Positions 28,983 through 37,650 of a stretch of DNA of 64,000 nt are shown here, in pieces. The stretch is from positions 558,001 through 622,000 of the forward strand of contig NZ_RRCO01000001.1 of NCBI RefSeq assembly GCF_003862475.1, given 5' to 3'. Position 1 is the first letter of the stretch. Each line of letters begins with the position of its first letter. The stretch is from Lachnoanaerobaculum gingivalis. Lineage in GTDB: Bacteria; Bacillota; Clostridia; Lachnospirales; Lachnospiraceae. Position numbers and translations under genes: made by a program. The notes beneath the pieces are model-generated. The model made no database searches, was not told where the DNA came from, and saw only the letters and a list, made by a program, of their open reading frames with translations.

Positions 28983-29137
28983 GGTCTTTGACAGTTTGTT
29001 TACCTAAATAGGCATAAAAAAAGTCCTGTAACCCGCATATAGCCTACACTTCTCGCTTGAAATTTTTGTCAAAATGTTCGTTTTAATATATAGTATTTTC
29101 TAGTATTTTATGCTATAATAAGGTGTGGAGGTTATCT

Positions 29138-30853
29138 ATGAAAGTTACTACATCAAAATCAAAAAATGCAGAGTCCTTCTATATTTCCAAAAGCTTTATA
29201 AATGACAAAGGGGTTAGCACCTCTGTAAATGTACGCAAACTTGGTACTCTCGCTGATTTATTAAAAGAGCATGGACCCACTAGAGATGACGTCATGAAAT
29301 GGGCTCGTGCCGAGGCAAAACTTGAAACACAGAAGTACAAAGAAGATAAAATAGTAAATTTTTCTTTTAACTCAAGCAAACGACTACAGCCACAGCAACA
29401 AGTCTTCTATCGTGGAGGTTACCTGTTTTTGCAGTACTTTTATTATAAACTTGGCTTACATAAAGTTTGTAGAAAGATAAGGGATAAGTATAACTTCAAG
29501 TTTGATATCAACTCGATATTATCCGATTTGATTTACTCCAGAATACTCGAACCTTCCAGTAAACGCTCAAGTTACTCTTGTTCTATGGATTTTTTAGAGC
29601 CACCATCTTACCAATTACATGATGTATATCGCTCTTTAAATGTACTCGGTAAAGAATGTGACCTTATACAATCTGAAACTTATAGAAATAGTCATTTAGT
29701 CGGAAAACGCAATGATAAGCTTCTTTTTTATGATTGTACTAACTATTATTTTGAGATTGAGGATGAAGATGGCATTAAGAGATATGGCAAAAGCAAGGAA
29801 CACAGACCAAACCCTATAATACAAATGGGTATGTTTATGGATGGTGACGGCATTCCACTTGCTTTTTCTCTATTTCCGGGAAATGCAAATGAACAAACCT
29901 CTATTAAACCACTTGAAGAAAAAATTTTAAAAGAGTTTGATTGTCAAAAGTTTATTTACTGTAGTGATGCCGGACTTGGTTCGGAAAAAATAAGAAAGTA
30001 CAATCATATGGGTGAAAGAGCTTTTGTAGTTACTCAATCAATAAAAAAGCTTAATGCACAGGATAGGGAATGGGCTTTAGATACTAAAGGATTTAAACGT
30101 TTATCTGATGATAAAGTGGTAGATCTGGCTGAAATCTCAAAGGATGATGAGACTATATATTACAAAGATGCTCCCTATACACCGAAAGATTTATCTCAAA
30201 GACTTATAATCACATACTCACCAAAATATGCCAAATACCAAAAAGCTATTAGAGAGAAACAAGTTGAAAGAGCTAAGTTAATGCTTGAAAAAGGCAGTAT
30301 CAAAAAAGAAAGAAGAAATCCTAATGATCCAGCCAGATTTCTTGGTAGTATTTCGGTAACTGATGATGGTGAAAAAGCAAATGTACATAACTTTCTTAAT
30401 ACAGAAAAAATAGATGAGGAGGCAAAGTATGATGGTATGTATGCCATCTCAACAGACCTACTTGACGATAATGTAAGTGAAATACTAAGTATAAGTGAAA
30501 AGCGTTGGCAAATAGAAGAATGCTTTAGAATTATGAAAACTGAGTTTGAAGCACGGCCGATATTTTTACAAAGAACTGATAGAATTACTTCTCACTTCTT
30601 AACCTGCTTTTTAGCCTTGATTATTTACAGATATCTTGAAAAATTTTTAGAACACAAGTATACATGCGAAGAGATTCTAAAGACCTTAAAAGATTTTAAT
30701 TTTGCATATATAAAAGAGCAAGGTTTCATACCTCTATATAAACGAACAGAGCTCACAGATAAACTACATGAGATTTGTCATTTTAATACAGATTTTGAAT
30801 TTATAACAAAAAGTCAAATGAGGACAATACAAAAACAAAGTAAAGGAAAATAA
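29138..30853 (+). CDS. IS1634-family transposase
   Basis: 571 residues. Typical features are the N-terminal NVRKLGTLADLLKEHG, the catalytic FYDCTNYYFE strand, the GIPLAFSLFPGNANE block, IYCSDAGLGSEK, and the C-terminal RWQIEECFRIMKTEFEARP with the final glutamate. The ATG at 29138 is chosen because GGAGG lies six bases upstream; a longer reading begins five codons earlier without support. TATAAT at 29114-29119 serves as the -10. It appears intact and therefore possibly active. Confidence 0.93.
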   Translation: MKVTTSKSKNAESFYISKSFINDKGVSTSVNVRKLGTLADLLKEHGPTRDDVMKWARAEAKLETQKYKEDKIVNFSFNSSKRLQPQQQVFYRGGYLFLQYFYYKLGLHKVCRKIRDKYNFKFDINSILSDLIYSRILEPSSKRSSYSCSMDFLEPPSYQLHDVYRSLNVLGKECDLIQSETYRNSHLVGKRNDKLLFYDCTNYYFEIEDEDGIKRYGKSKEHRPNPIIQMGMFMDGDGIPLAFSLFPGNANEQTSIKPLEEKILKEFDCQKFIYCSDAGLGSEKIRKYNHMGERAFVVTQSIKKLNAQDREWALDTKGFKRLSDDKVVDLAEISKDDETIYYKDAPYTPKDLSQRLIITYSPKYAKYQKAIREKQVERAKLMLEKGSIKKERRNPNDPARFLGSISVTDDGEKANVHNFLNTEKIDEEAKYDGMYAISTDLLDDNVSEILSISEKRWQIEECFRIMKTEFEARPIFLQRTDRITSHFLTCFLALIIYRYLEKFLEHKYTCEEILKTLKDFNFAYIKEQGFIPLYKRTELTDKLHEICHFNTDFEFITKSQMRTIQKQSKGK

Positions 30854-30884
30854 AATACTATTTTTTCAGTTTCAAAACGAAATA

Positions 30885-30925
30885 AAAATACCCTGAAAGC
30901 CGGTAAAACACTGGGTTTCAAGGGC
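30885..30925. terminator. terminator at the right end of IS1634
   Basis: Arms CCCTGAAA and TTTCAAGGG with inner pairing. On the minus strand TATTTTTATTT follows. It would now stop transcripts running out of kdgK, replacing the terminator lost through the insertion. Confidence 0.7.
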
Positions 30926-30954
30926 ACTTTAACTTTTAAAACTGTCAAAGACAG

Positions 30955-31040
30955 GATTGTACTATGCTATTCATAATTTGTAAACACAAATCTTTATATA
31001 GGAAAATACATATTTTGTTTTTATCTCTGCACTCTACCCG
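30955..31040 (+). repeat. 86-bp direct repeat, right copy
   Basis: Identical to 28897-28982. It carries the functional 3' end of kdgK and one arm of the old terminator. Confidence 0.92.
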
Positions 31041-32052
31041 ATCCATCTCCACCTGCAAGGCTCTCAACATCTTCTCTTGTTACAAGGTTGAAATCTCCCG
31101 GTATTGTGTGCTTAAGTGCTGATGCGGCTACCGCAAACTCAAGTGCGGACTTAAAGTCTTTCTTATCGCAAAGGCCACAGATAACACCTGCTGCAAATGA
31201 ATCACCACCACCGACTCTGTCTATGATTGGAGTTACATGGTATTTCTTTGAGTGATAGAACTCTCTTGTGCTTCCGTCCATGATGCATGCTGACCAGTCA
31301 TTGTTTGAAGCTGAGAAGCTCTCACGAAGTGAGCTGATAACATACTTAAACTTAAACTGATCGCACATCTGATTGAATATATCCACATATCCGTTAAGCT
31401 CAAGCTCTCCTGCCGTAACATCTGTATTGCCCGGCTTAAATCCGAGAACCTTCTCGGCATCCTCTTCATTACCAATACATACATCTACATACTGCATAAG
31501 ATTTGTCATTATTTTCTTTGCCTTTTCTGATGACCAAAGTTTTTTTCTGAAGTTAAGGTCTACAGATACTGTTACTCCCGCTTTCTTGGCGGCCTTAAGA
31601 GCAGCCTCTGTAAGCTCTGCGGCAGAGTCTGAAACCGCAGGTGTAATACCGGTAAAATGGAACCAATCTGCATCTTTGAAGATCTCATCAAAGTCAAATT
31701 CATCAACCTTAGCTGTGGAAATGGAAGAATGAGCTCTGTCATATACTACATTTGAAGCTCTCATAGCTGAACCGGTCTCAAGGAAGTAGATACCTACTCT
31801 CTCTCCGCTTCTTGAGATATGTTTTGTTCCTACATTGTACTTGCGAAGAGTTGCAATAGCCGCATCACCTATAGGATTCTTTGGTAATGCACTTACAAAA
31901 TCCGCTTCATGTCCATAGTTTGCAAGAGAAACGGCAACATTTGCCTCACCGCCGCCATAATTTATATCAAACTCATCAGCCTGTATAAACTTCTCATTGT
32001 TTGGAGTTGATAATCTGAGCATTATCTCTCCCATTGTAACTATCTTTGCCAT
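31021..32052 (-). CDS. kdgK: 2-dehydro-3-deoxygluconokinase, PfkB family
   Basis: 343 residues, a ribokinase-type sugar kinase that would phosphorylate KDG to KDPG. It has the N-terminal GEIMLRLSTP strand, the substrate-binding INYGGGEANVAVSLANYG and the C-terminal anion hole with catalytic base in VGGGDSFAAG. The ATG at 32052 is preferred over one five codons upstream because GGAG lies directly before it; the earlier ATG overlaps that site. It is the last gene of eda-kdgK, 24 bp after eda. Its last codons lie inside the 86-bp repeat made by IS1634, so the C-terminus was preserved by the duplication. Confidence 0.92.
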   Translation of the reverse strand: MAKIVTMGEIMLRLSTPNNEKFIQADEFDINYGGGEANVAVSLANYGHEADFVSALPKNPIGDAAIATLRKYNVGTKHISRSGERVGIYFLETGSAMRASNVVYDRAHSSISTAKVDEFDFDEIFKDADWFHFTGITPAVSDSAAELTEAALKAAKKAGVTVSVDLNFRKKLWSSEKAKKIMTNLMQYVDVCIGNEEDAEKVLGFKPGNTDVTAGELELNGYVDIFNQMCDQFKFKYVISSLRESFSASNNDWSACIMDGSTREFYHSKKYHVTPIIDRVGGGDSFAAGVICGLCDKKDFKSALEFAVAASALKHTIPGDFNLVTREDVESLAGGDGSGRVQR

Positions 32053-32076
32053 ATTTTCTCCATTCAAAATAAAATA

Positions 32077-32727
32077 TTACTTTCTTGCCGCCGCTACCGC
32101 CTCAACAAATTCCTTTGCTTTTGCTGTTATAGCTGCGAAATCACCTGTAGCCGCACCCTTTGTAAGAGACGAACCTGTACCTACGGCACATGCTCCGGCC
32201 TTTAACCACTTATCTACATTGTCAACGTCCACACCACCGCTCGGCATGAAATCTCCCTGTGGAAGAGGTCCCTTAAATGAGCTGATTGCACCCGGTCCTA
32301 CTACATTTCCCGGGAATACTTTTATGATATCGCATCCTGATTCAAGCGCTGTGATAGCCTCTGTAGGTGACATAACACCCGGAAGCATAGGAACTCTGTA
32401 TCTGTTGCAAAGCTTGATTGTATCTACATTGAGTCCCGGACTTACAACATAGTTTGCACCTGCCAAAATTACCGCTCTTGCTGTCTCAGGATCAAGTACT
32501 GTACCTGCACCGATAACTACCTTTTCATTATTTCTGTACTTCTCTGACATAAACTGTATAAACTCTACAGGGTTTCCATCATCCATAGTCATAGTGATCT
32601 CAATAAAATTGATTCCTCCTGCAACAATAGCATCTATGACCTTCTCGCCCTGCTCTTTGTTCTTTGCACGAACAACGGCAACCAGACAATCTTCTTTCAT
32701 TCTTGTAAGAACCTGTTCTTTTCTCAT
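32077..32727 (-). CDS. eda: KDPG / KHG aldolase
   Basis: 216 residues, class I aldolase cleaving KDPG to pyruvate and glyceraldehyde-3-phosphate. The Schiff-base lysine is Lys136 in DIIKVFPGN and the acid/base is Glu43 in FIEITMT. Phosphate-binding GVMSPTEA and SGGVDVDN are present. The ATG at 32727 follows GGAGG with a five-base gap; a longer reading begins six codons earlier inside the leader. It is followed by kdgK. Its promoter begins over the stop codon of the IclR regulator, with a palindromic candidate operator in the leader. Confidence 0.96.
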   Translation of the reverse strand: MRKEQVLTRMKEDCLVAVVRAKNKEQGEKVIDAIVAGGINFIEITMTMDDGNPVEFIQFMSEKYRNNEKVVIGAGTVLDPETARAVILAGANYVVSPGLNVDTIKLCNRYRVPMLPGVMSPTEAITALESGCDIIKVFPGNVVGPGAISSFKGPLPQGDFMPSGGVDVDNVDKWLKAGACAVGTGSSLTKGAATGDFAAITAKAKEFVEAVAAARK

Positions 32728-32753
32728 TTGAACCTCCATAAACAATATATAAA

Positions 32754-32771
32754 TATTCGTATATACGAATA
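32754..32771. promoter_or_regulatory. candidate IclR/KdgR operator before eda-kdgK
   Basis: An 18-bp perfect palindrome TATTCGTATATACGAATA, between the promoter and the eda ribosome-binding site. The IclR-type regulator gene lies directly upstream. Binding is inferred from position. Confidence 0.6.
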
Positions 32772-32795
32772 ATAATTCATATTTGCGATATCTTG

Positions 32796-32824
32796 ATTGT
32801 AATTAACTTTTTTATCATTGTCAA
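32796..32824 (-). promoter_or_regulatory. eda-kdgK promoter
   Basis: Minus strand TTGACA (32819-32824), 17-base spacer, TACAAT (32796-32801). The -35 overlaps the stop codon of the regulator gene. Confidence 0.75.
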
Positions 32825-33576
32825 GGCATAAAACCTAAAGATTTTGATATTTCAAGTCCCCTTTTTTTTAATATCTCTCCAAGCGCAATATAATCCTCAT
32901 CTTTTCTGTAAAGACTTGAAGCCGAGACAGCTCCTATGCACTCCCTCTTTTCATCAAATATAGGTACTCCGACACATTCCATATGCTCCTCAAGTTCTCT
33001 CTCATCCAGTGCAAATCCTCTTTTTTTTGAGAGCTTGATATTTTCTACAAGAGCATCCGCATCTGTAAGTGTAAATCTTGTTACAGGCTTGAAATCTATT
33101 TCCCCGGCTATACTTCTTATCTTGTCTTCACTCATAGTACTGAGTATGGCTTTTCCGAGAGAAGTATTGTATACCGGATTCTTAGTACCTATAGTCGCTG
33201 TGGTTATTATAGGGTTTTCCGGCTCACATTTTGATATGTATACTATTTTATTACCTTCCAGCACACCGAAAAAGCAGGTCTTTTGCAGTTCCTTTGAAAG
33301 CCCCTTCAGTGCAGGCGCTATGATTTCAGAAATATTTCTGTTATTGGTATAGCTCATACCGATTCTGTAAGCATTTATGCCTATCTTATAGCTTCTTTTA
33401 ATACCGGTGTTTACTTCAAGCATTCCCATATGAACCAATGTAACCAGTATGTCATAACAACTGGTTCTTGGAATGGACAGCTTCTCACAAATCTCATCCA
33501 TTTCAAGACCTTCTCCGGATTTAGCTATAAGTTGCATTATTTGTATACTTCTTTCAGTGGTTCGATTTATTTTCAT
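32821..33576 (-). CDS. IclR-family transcriptional regulator (KdgR-like)
   Basis: 251 residues. An N-terminal winged helix (RTTERSIQIMQLIAKSGEGL..IPRTSCYDILVTL) is followed by the IclR effector domain (ISKCEP, TSLGKAILS, RGFALDERELEEHMECVGVPIFD). Proteins of this class sense KDG in pectin and uronate pathways. The position directly before eda-kdgK fits that role. The ATG at 33576 has AAAGGA upstream. A longer reading would begin at 33600, at the very edge of the IS605 element. The insertion has separated the gene from uxaA, so its old promoter may be lost. Confidence 0.88.
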   Translation of the reverse strand: MKINRTTERSIQIMQLIAKSGEGLEMDEICEKLSIPRTSCYDILVTLVHMGMLEVNTGIKRSYKIGINAYRIGMSYTNNRNISEIIAPALKGLSKELQKTCFFGVLEGNKIVYISKCEPENPIITTATIGTKNPVYNTSLGKAILSTMSEDKIRSIAGEIDFKPVTRFTLTDADALVENIKLSKKRGFALDERELEEHMECVGVPIFDEKRECIGAVSASSLYRKDEDYIALGEILKKRGLEISKSLGFMP

Positions 33577-33655
33577 AAATAAAATCCTTTCGGTTGTCAT
33601 AGACGGAAACCCACTACCCTTGGGTGGTGGGAGGAGTCTTGTAATTTTTTAACCA

Positions 33656-33997
33656 TTACCCTTGGCTTTCGATGTACTTTTGAATTGTAGATGACGATAC
33701 TTCCCCAATACTACAAGCAAAATAACCATCAGACCAAAAGATGTGTTTCTTCAAATACTGTTTGGAAAGAAAACTGTTATATTTAACCCATAAACAATGA
33801 GTTGTTTCTTGCTTGATGGTTTTTACGATATCACAGATCTTATCGGTAGTGTCATAACTGACCGGAAAATGTATATGGTCTTTGTCAGTTTCCATAACAA
33901 TTATTTCCCGATTATGAGATTTACAAATATCGAATATCTTTTGTTTTACATCGTCAGCAATGTTGCTTCCCGGTAGCTGTTTACGATATTTTGTCAC
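33656..33997 (-). pseudogene. tnpA: IS200/IS605 transposase TnpA, 5'-truncated
   Basis: 113 residues remain of about 130-140. The HUH motif DHIHFPVSY, the WSDGYFACSIG block and the C-terminal catalytic tyrosine in TIQKYIESQG are all present. The conserved N-terminal strand before VTKYRKQ is missing; upstream the frame reads SHILL and then meets a stop. Only a GTG is available as a start. The truncation coincides with the start of the truncated tnpB, pointing to one internal deletion. Probably inactive, but the loss is short enough that this needs a test. Confidence 0.75.
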
Positions 33998-34829
33998 TAA
34001 TAGGATATGGGATTATTCTCTTACGAATCATTGCTTTTCCGTAAATACTTTAGATGGACGTGTAAAACTGCCATATTTTGATAAGGGTATGTCTAAATAT
34101 TTTTACCATAGTATTTATAGTTTTGGTACAGCCAAACTTGTAAATAAGCACGGCAAGTATTTTTTACACATACCTGCAACTTATGAAGTGGAAGAATGTG
34201 AAGATGCTGAAATCTGCAACGTTGTTGGTATTGACAGAGGTATTAACTTTGTCATTGCAACCTACGACAGTAAACATAAATCAGGCTTTTTTAGTGGTAA
34301 AACCATTAAACAGAAACGTGCTCATTATTCTAAACTTCGCAAAGAATTACAGATGCGTAGGACTCCATCTGCCAGACGTAGAATAAAAGCGATTGGTTCA
34401 CGAGAAAACCGTTGGATGCAGGATGTCAATCATCAGGTATCGAAGGCACTCGTGGCGTCTAATCCAAAGTATACTCTCTTCGTCTTAGAAGATTTAAGTG
34501 GAGTTCGTCCTGTTACTGAACGTGTACGAACAAAAGACCGTTATGTGTCTGTATCATGGTCGTTCTATGATTTAGAGCAAAAGCTAATTTACAAAACAAA
34601 ACATAACCGGTCTCTCGTATTAAAAGTAGACCCTCGTTATACGAGTCAATGCTGCCCTGTTTGCGGACATATTGAAAAAGCCAATCGTAACAAGAAAATA
34701 CATTTGTTTGCTTGTAAAAACTGTGGATATAAATCAAACGATGACCGCATTGGAGCTATGAATCTATACCGTATGGGAATCAACTATCTAACCGATAGCC
34801 AAGTACCTAGTATAGTTACAGCAGAGTAA
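33998..34829 (+). pseudogene. tnpB: TnpB nuclease, N-terminally truncated
   Basis: About 275 residues remain of roughly 370-400. The RuvC catalytic centre is preserved: Asp in VVGIDRGINF, Glu in LFVLEDLSG and Asp in SNDDRIGAMNLY. The zinc finger (CCPVCGHIEK..CKNCGYK) is present. The missing part is the N-terminal wedge and most of the recognition region needed to bind the guide RNA. The frame continues 5' into tnpA antisense sequence (to 33960), which is probably chance. TnpB proteins are RNA-guided nucleases that keep the element in place; this copy should not work alone. Confidence 0.8.
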
Positions 34830-34975
34830 ATCTTTGTTGTAAAGGGTGTTGTCAACCACCCTACGATGTAACGCCACTTTAGATAGCAATATCTATTGGG
34901 GCCTAAAGGTCGGAGACGTAAGCCGTTACTACGACTGGGCAGTTACAAGCCCATTACCTTTAGGTGATGGGTAGT
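34800..34975 (+). ncRNA. candidate omega RNA at the IS605 right end
   Basis: In this family the guide RNA comes from the 3' end of tnpB and the right end, with the guide in the flanking DNA. Here 149 bp of structured, non-coding sequence (for example GGGTGTTGTCAACCACCC and the end hairpin) lie between the tnpB stop and the right end. The guide would begin just past 34975, in the 3' end of uxaA read backwards. Assigned by position only. Confidence 0.4.
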
Positions 34976-34978
34976 TGA

Positions 34979-36457
34979 CTAAAGAGTTACTCCCTGTTTA
35001 AATATTGCAAAATCATGGAATCCCGCAATTTCAGACTTTACTTTCTTTCCGCTTGCCACATCCAGCACAAGTTTAAAAAGCTCGTTTGCAAGCTCTTCCT
35101 TTGTTTTATCCTCAACCATTCTTCCGGCATTAAAATCTATCCAATTCCCCTTGCTTTTTGCAAGTCTTGAGTTGGTAGCTATCTTTAATGTCGGAACCGG
35201 CGAGGCAAAAGGTGTTCCCCTTCCTGTGGTAAAGAGCACTATATGAGCTCCGCTCATTGCAAGTGCCGTAGCGGCTACCAGGTCGTTTCCCGGTGATGAA
35301 AGCAGATTAAGTCCTTTTGTTTTTACAGTATCTCCATAATCAAGTACATCTACCACTTTAGCACTTCCCGACTTCTGTGTACAGCCCAAAGACTTATCTT
35401 CCAGTGTGGATATACCGCCTGCCTTATTTCCCGGTGACGGATTCTCATAAATTGTCTGATTATGATTTTTAAAATACATTTTGAAATCATTGATAAGGGC
35501 TACCGTCTTTTCAAAAGTTTCCTTATCCTTACATCTTTCCATCAAAAGAGTTTCCGCTCCAAACATCTCGGGTACTTCAGTAAGTATTGTACTTCCTCCC
35601 TTTGAAATAAGGATATCTGAGAACTCTCCAACTATAGGATTTGCCGTTATTCCCGAAAGCCCGTCAGAGCCTCCGCATTTCATCCCGATTACAAGTTCGC
35701 TTGCATCTATTTTTTCTCTCTTTTCATCGACTATATTGTTTATAAGTTCTTCTATAAGAGAAAGTCCTGTTTCTATCTCATCCTCAACTTCCTGAGATAC
35801 CAAAAATTTCACTCTGCTTTCATCTATATCACCAAGGTAGTCTTTAAGTAACGGAATATTTGAATTTTCACAACCAAGCCCCAGTACAAGTACACCTCCC
35901 GCATTGGGATGATTTATCATATCCGCAAGTATATTTCTGGTGTTTTCCTGATCATCACCCATCTGTGAGCAGCCATATGGATGTACAAAAGCTATTACAT
36001 CTTCCACACTTCCCTTTATAAGAGACTTTGCTCTTCTCTCAATTGCCTGTGCCACATTGTTGACACAGCCTACAGTAGGAATAATCCATATTTCATTTCT
36101 TACTCCCACCTTTCCGTTTTTTCTCTTAAATCCAAGGAAGGTCTCATGGGCGGTTTCTTCTATTTCTTTAACCTTTGGAATATATTTATATTCAAGCAAA
36201 TCACCAAGCGCTGTTTTTATATTATGAGTATGTATCCAGTCGCCTTTTCTTATATCCTCTTTTGCAATCCCTATCCTGTTTCCGTACTTTATAACATCCT
36301 CACCGGCTTTGATATCCTTAAGTGCCACCTTATGTCCGGCAGGGATTTCACTGTTTGTCTCTATACTGTCGCTTCCGATTGTAATTTTTTCTCCCTTTGG
36401 CAATGCATTCAATGCCACACATACATTATCTAAATCATTGATTTTGATATAATCCAT
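34979..36457 (-). CDS. uxaA: altronate dehydratase
   Basis: 492 residues, full-length UxaA. The N-terminal SAF domain is at about 1-95 (PKGEKITIGS, AGHKVALKDI). The C-terminal dehydratase domain has GFKRKNGKVGVRNEIWIIPTVGCVNN, HPYGCSQMG, LGLGCENSN and MKCGGSDGLSGITANP. It dehydrates D-altronate to 2-keto-3-deoxygluconate with iron or manganese. It reads away from a divergent LacI regulator and uxaC. The stop lies against the right end of the IS605 element, so it is not certain that the last few codons are original. Confidence 0.95.
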   Translation of the reverse strand: MDYIKINDLDNVCVALNALPKGEKITIGSDSIETNSEIPAGHKVALKDIKAGEDVIKYGNRIGIAKEDIRKGDWIHTHNIKTALGDLLEYKYIPKVKEIEETAHETFLGFKRKNGKVGVRNEIWIIPTVGCVNNVAQAIERRAKSLIKGSVEDVIAFVHPYGCSQMGDDQENTRNILADMINHPNAGGVLVLGLGCENSNIPLLKDYLGDIDESRVKFLVSQEVEDEIETGLSLIEELINNIVDEKREKIDASELVIGMKCGGSDGLSGITANPIVGEFSDILISKGGSTILTEVPEMFGAETLLMERCKDKETFEKTVALINDFKMYFKNHNQTIYENPSPGNKAGGISTLEDKSLGCTQKSGSAKVVDVLDYGDTVKTKGLNLLSSPGNDLVAATALAMSGAHIVLFTTGRGTPFASPVPTLKIATNSRLAKSKGNWIDFNAGRMVEDKTKEELANELFKLVLDVASGKKVKSEIAGFHDFAIFKQGVTL

Positions 36458-36502
36458 TCCCTTTATCTCCTTGCCAAATACTCATATTGAGTTTATAATA
36501 AA

Positions 36503-36516
36503 TGTAAGCGTTTACA
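36503..36516. promoter_or_regulatory. LacI-type / cre operator before uxaA
   Basis: TGTAAGCGTTTACA, a perfect 14-bp palindrome that fits the cre consensus for CcpA and also suits the divergently encoded LacI-family regulator. It starts about five bases past the uxaA -10, over the transcription start. Confidence 0.75.
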
Positions 36517-36521
36517 ATCGC

Positions 36522-36551
36522 ATTATACATGGGATTTTTATCCGTTGTCAA
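36522..36551 (-). promoter_or_regulatory. uxaA promoter
   Basis: Consensus TTGACA (36546-36551) and TATAAT (36522-36527) with an 18-base spacer, minus strand. Confidence 0.85.
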
Positions 36552-36564
36552 GATAGATATGCTT

Positions 36565-36583
36565 TGTAAACATGAGATTTACA
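36565..36583. promoter_or_regulatory. second inverted repeat in the uxaA-LacI regulator intergenic region
   Basis: TGTAAA (36565-36570) and TTTACA (36578-36583), seven bases apart. The half-sites are like those of the operator 49 bp away, so it may be an auxiliary site for the same LacI-family regulator. Confidence 0.5.
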
Positions 36584-36642
36584 TTTAACTTTTATACAGT
36601 GTATTTATATGCTGTATAATCCGGATACTAAAATGGTGAATT

Positions 36643-37650
36643 ATGAATATATATGATATTGCAAACAGGGCAAATGTATCCATAGCTACAGTATCAAGAG
36701 TTATCAACGACAGCCCGAAGGTAAGCGAAAAGACCAGAAAAAAAGTTCATGATATTATGGAGGAGCTTGGCTATACTCCGAATGTATTTGCCAGAGGACT
36801 TGGGCTAAATACTATGAAAACTATAGGTATACTATGTTCGGATCCTTCCGATATCTATGTAGCAAGAGCTCTGTCCTATTTCGAGAAAATGCTCAGAGAA
36901 AATGGCTATGACTCGCTTTTATGCTGCAGCGGATATGATACAAAGAATCTCAAAAAATATTTAAATATACTTGTTTCAAAAAGTGTGGATGCCGTTATTA
37001 TGATCGGTTCAAAATATATATCCGCTAAAGACAATAAAAATCTGATAAAAAATACAGCAAAATCTTTGCCTATATTTTTAATAAACGGATTTTTAGAGGG
37101 TGAGAATATATATTGTTCGTATTATGACGATTTTAATGCTACAAAAAAAAGTGTAAATATGCTATATAATACCGGCAACAGAAAGCTGCTCTTTCTTTAC
37201 AACTCCACGTCACAATCCGCCAAAAGAAAGCTGGACGGGTTTATATCCGGATGTAAAGAGCTGAAAATCAAAAGTGAAAACTATGCGACTCTTTTATGTG
37301 AGGAAAATGAAATAGAAAGCATTAATCTCTCGCTTAAAAAGTTTACCAAAGAATTTTTTTTCCCGGACGGCATAATTGCCTCAGATGATTTTCTTGCGAT
37401 GACAGCATTAAAATTTGCAAAACAAAATAAAATTTCGGTTCCTGATGAGCTTTCAATAATAGGATATGATAATTCGATCTTTTCAAAAATGTCATATCCC
37501 GAGCTTACCACTGTTGACTCAAGGCTTTTTGATTTGTGCAGTCGCAGTGTGAAGACTCTTTTGGAGGTATTTGACGGGCATTCTCCTGAAAATATCTACA
37601 TACTTGAGCCGTCTATTATAGAAAGAGATACTTTTAAATCTAAGAATTGA
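36643..37650 (+). CDS. LacI-family transcriptional regulator
   Basis: 335 residues. The LacI helix-turn-helix begins at residue 1 (NIYDIANRANVSIATVSRVIN) with the hinge helix at about 45-58 (TPNVFARGLG). The periplasmic-binding-like effector domain includes GIIASDDFLAMTALKFA and LSIIGYDNS. It is divergent from uxaA and codirectional with uxaC, which starts 89 bp later, so it most likely controls uronate catabolism, with tagaturonate or fructuronate as plausible effectors (inference). The ribosome-binding site is weak (GGTGA), suiting low expression. Confidence 0.93.
   Translation: MNIYDIANRANVSIATVSRVINDSPKVSEKTRKKVHDIMEELGYTPNVFARGLGLNTMKTIGILCSDPSDIYVARALSYFEKMLRENGYDSLLCCSGYDTKNLKKYLNILVSKSVDAVIMIGSKYISAKDNKNLIKNTAKSLPIFLINGFLEGENIYCSYYDDFNATKKSVNMLYNTGNRKLLFLYNSTSQSAKRKLDGFISGCKELKIKSENYATLLCEENEIESINLSLKKFTKEFFFPDGIIASDDFLAMTALKFAKQNKISVPDELSIIGYDNSIFSKMSYPELTTVDSRLFDLCSRSVKTLLEVFDGHSPENIYILEPSIIERDTFKSKN

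Larger units (their letters stand above)
28983..30954 (+). mobile_element. IS1634-family insertion sequence
   Basis: A 1972-bp element with ends GGTCTTTGACAGTTT and, reversed on the right, CTGTCTTTGACAGTTT. One transposase fills it. The element lies between two identical 86-bp repeats. Long target duplications of variable size are known for the IS1634 family. A hairpin at its right end (30890-30923) acts as a terminator. Confidence 0.92.
33605..34978. mobile_element. IS200/IS605-type element with internal deletion
   Basis: The left end hairpin is CCCACTACCC (33610-33619) and GGGTGGTGGG (33622-33631). The right end hairpin is CCCATTACC (34950-34958) and GGTGATGGG (34963-34971). The two are related, as expected for TnpA recognition. 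tnpA (minus) and tnpB (plus) diverge from a junction near 33998 where the 5' ends of both genes are missing. The element lies between uxaA, whose stop is at 34979-34981, and the IclR gene. The outer limits are by eye. Confidence 0.8.

Noticed and set aside
28897-31040. Direct repeats considered as a CRISPR or phage attachment site
   Set aside because: There are only two copies, 86 bp long, at the exact ends of an IS1634 element; a target duplication explains them fully.
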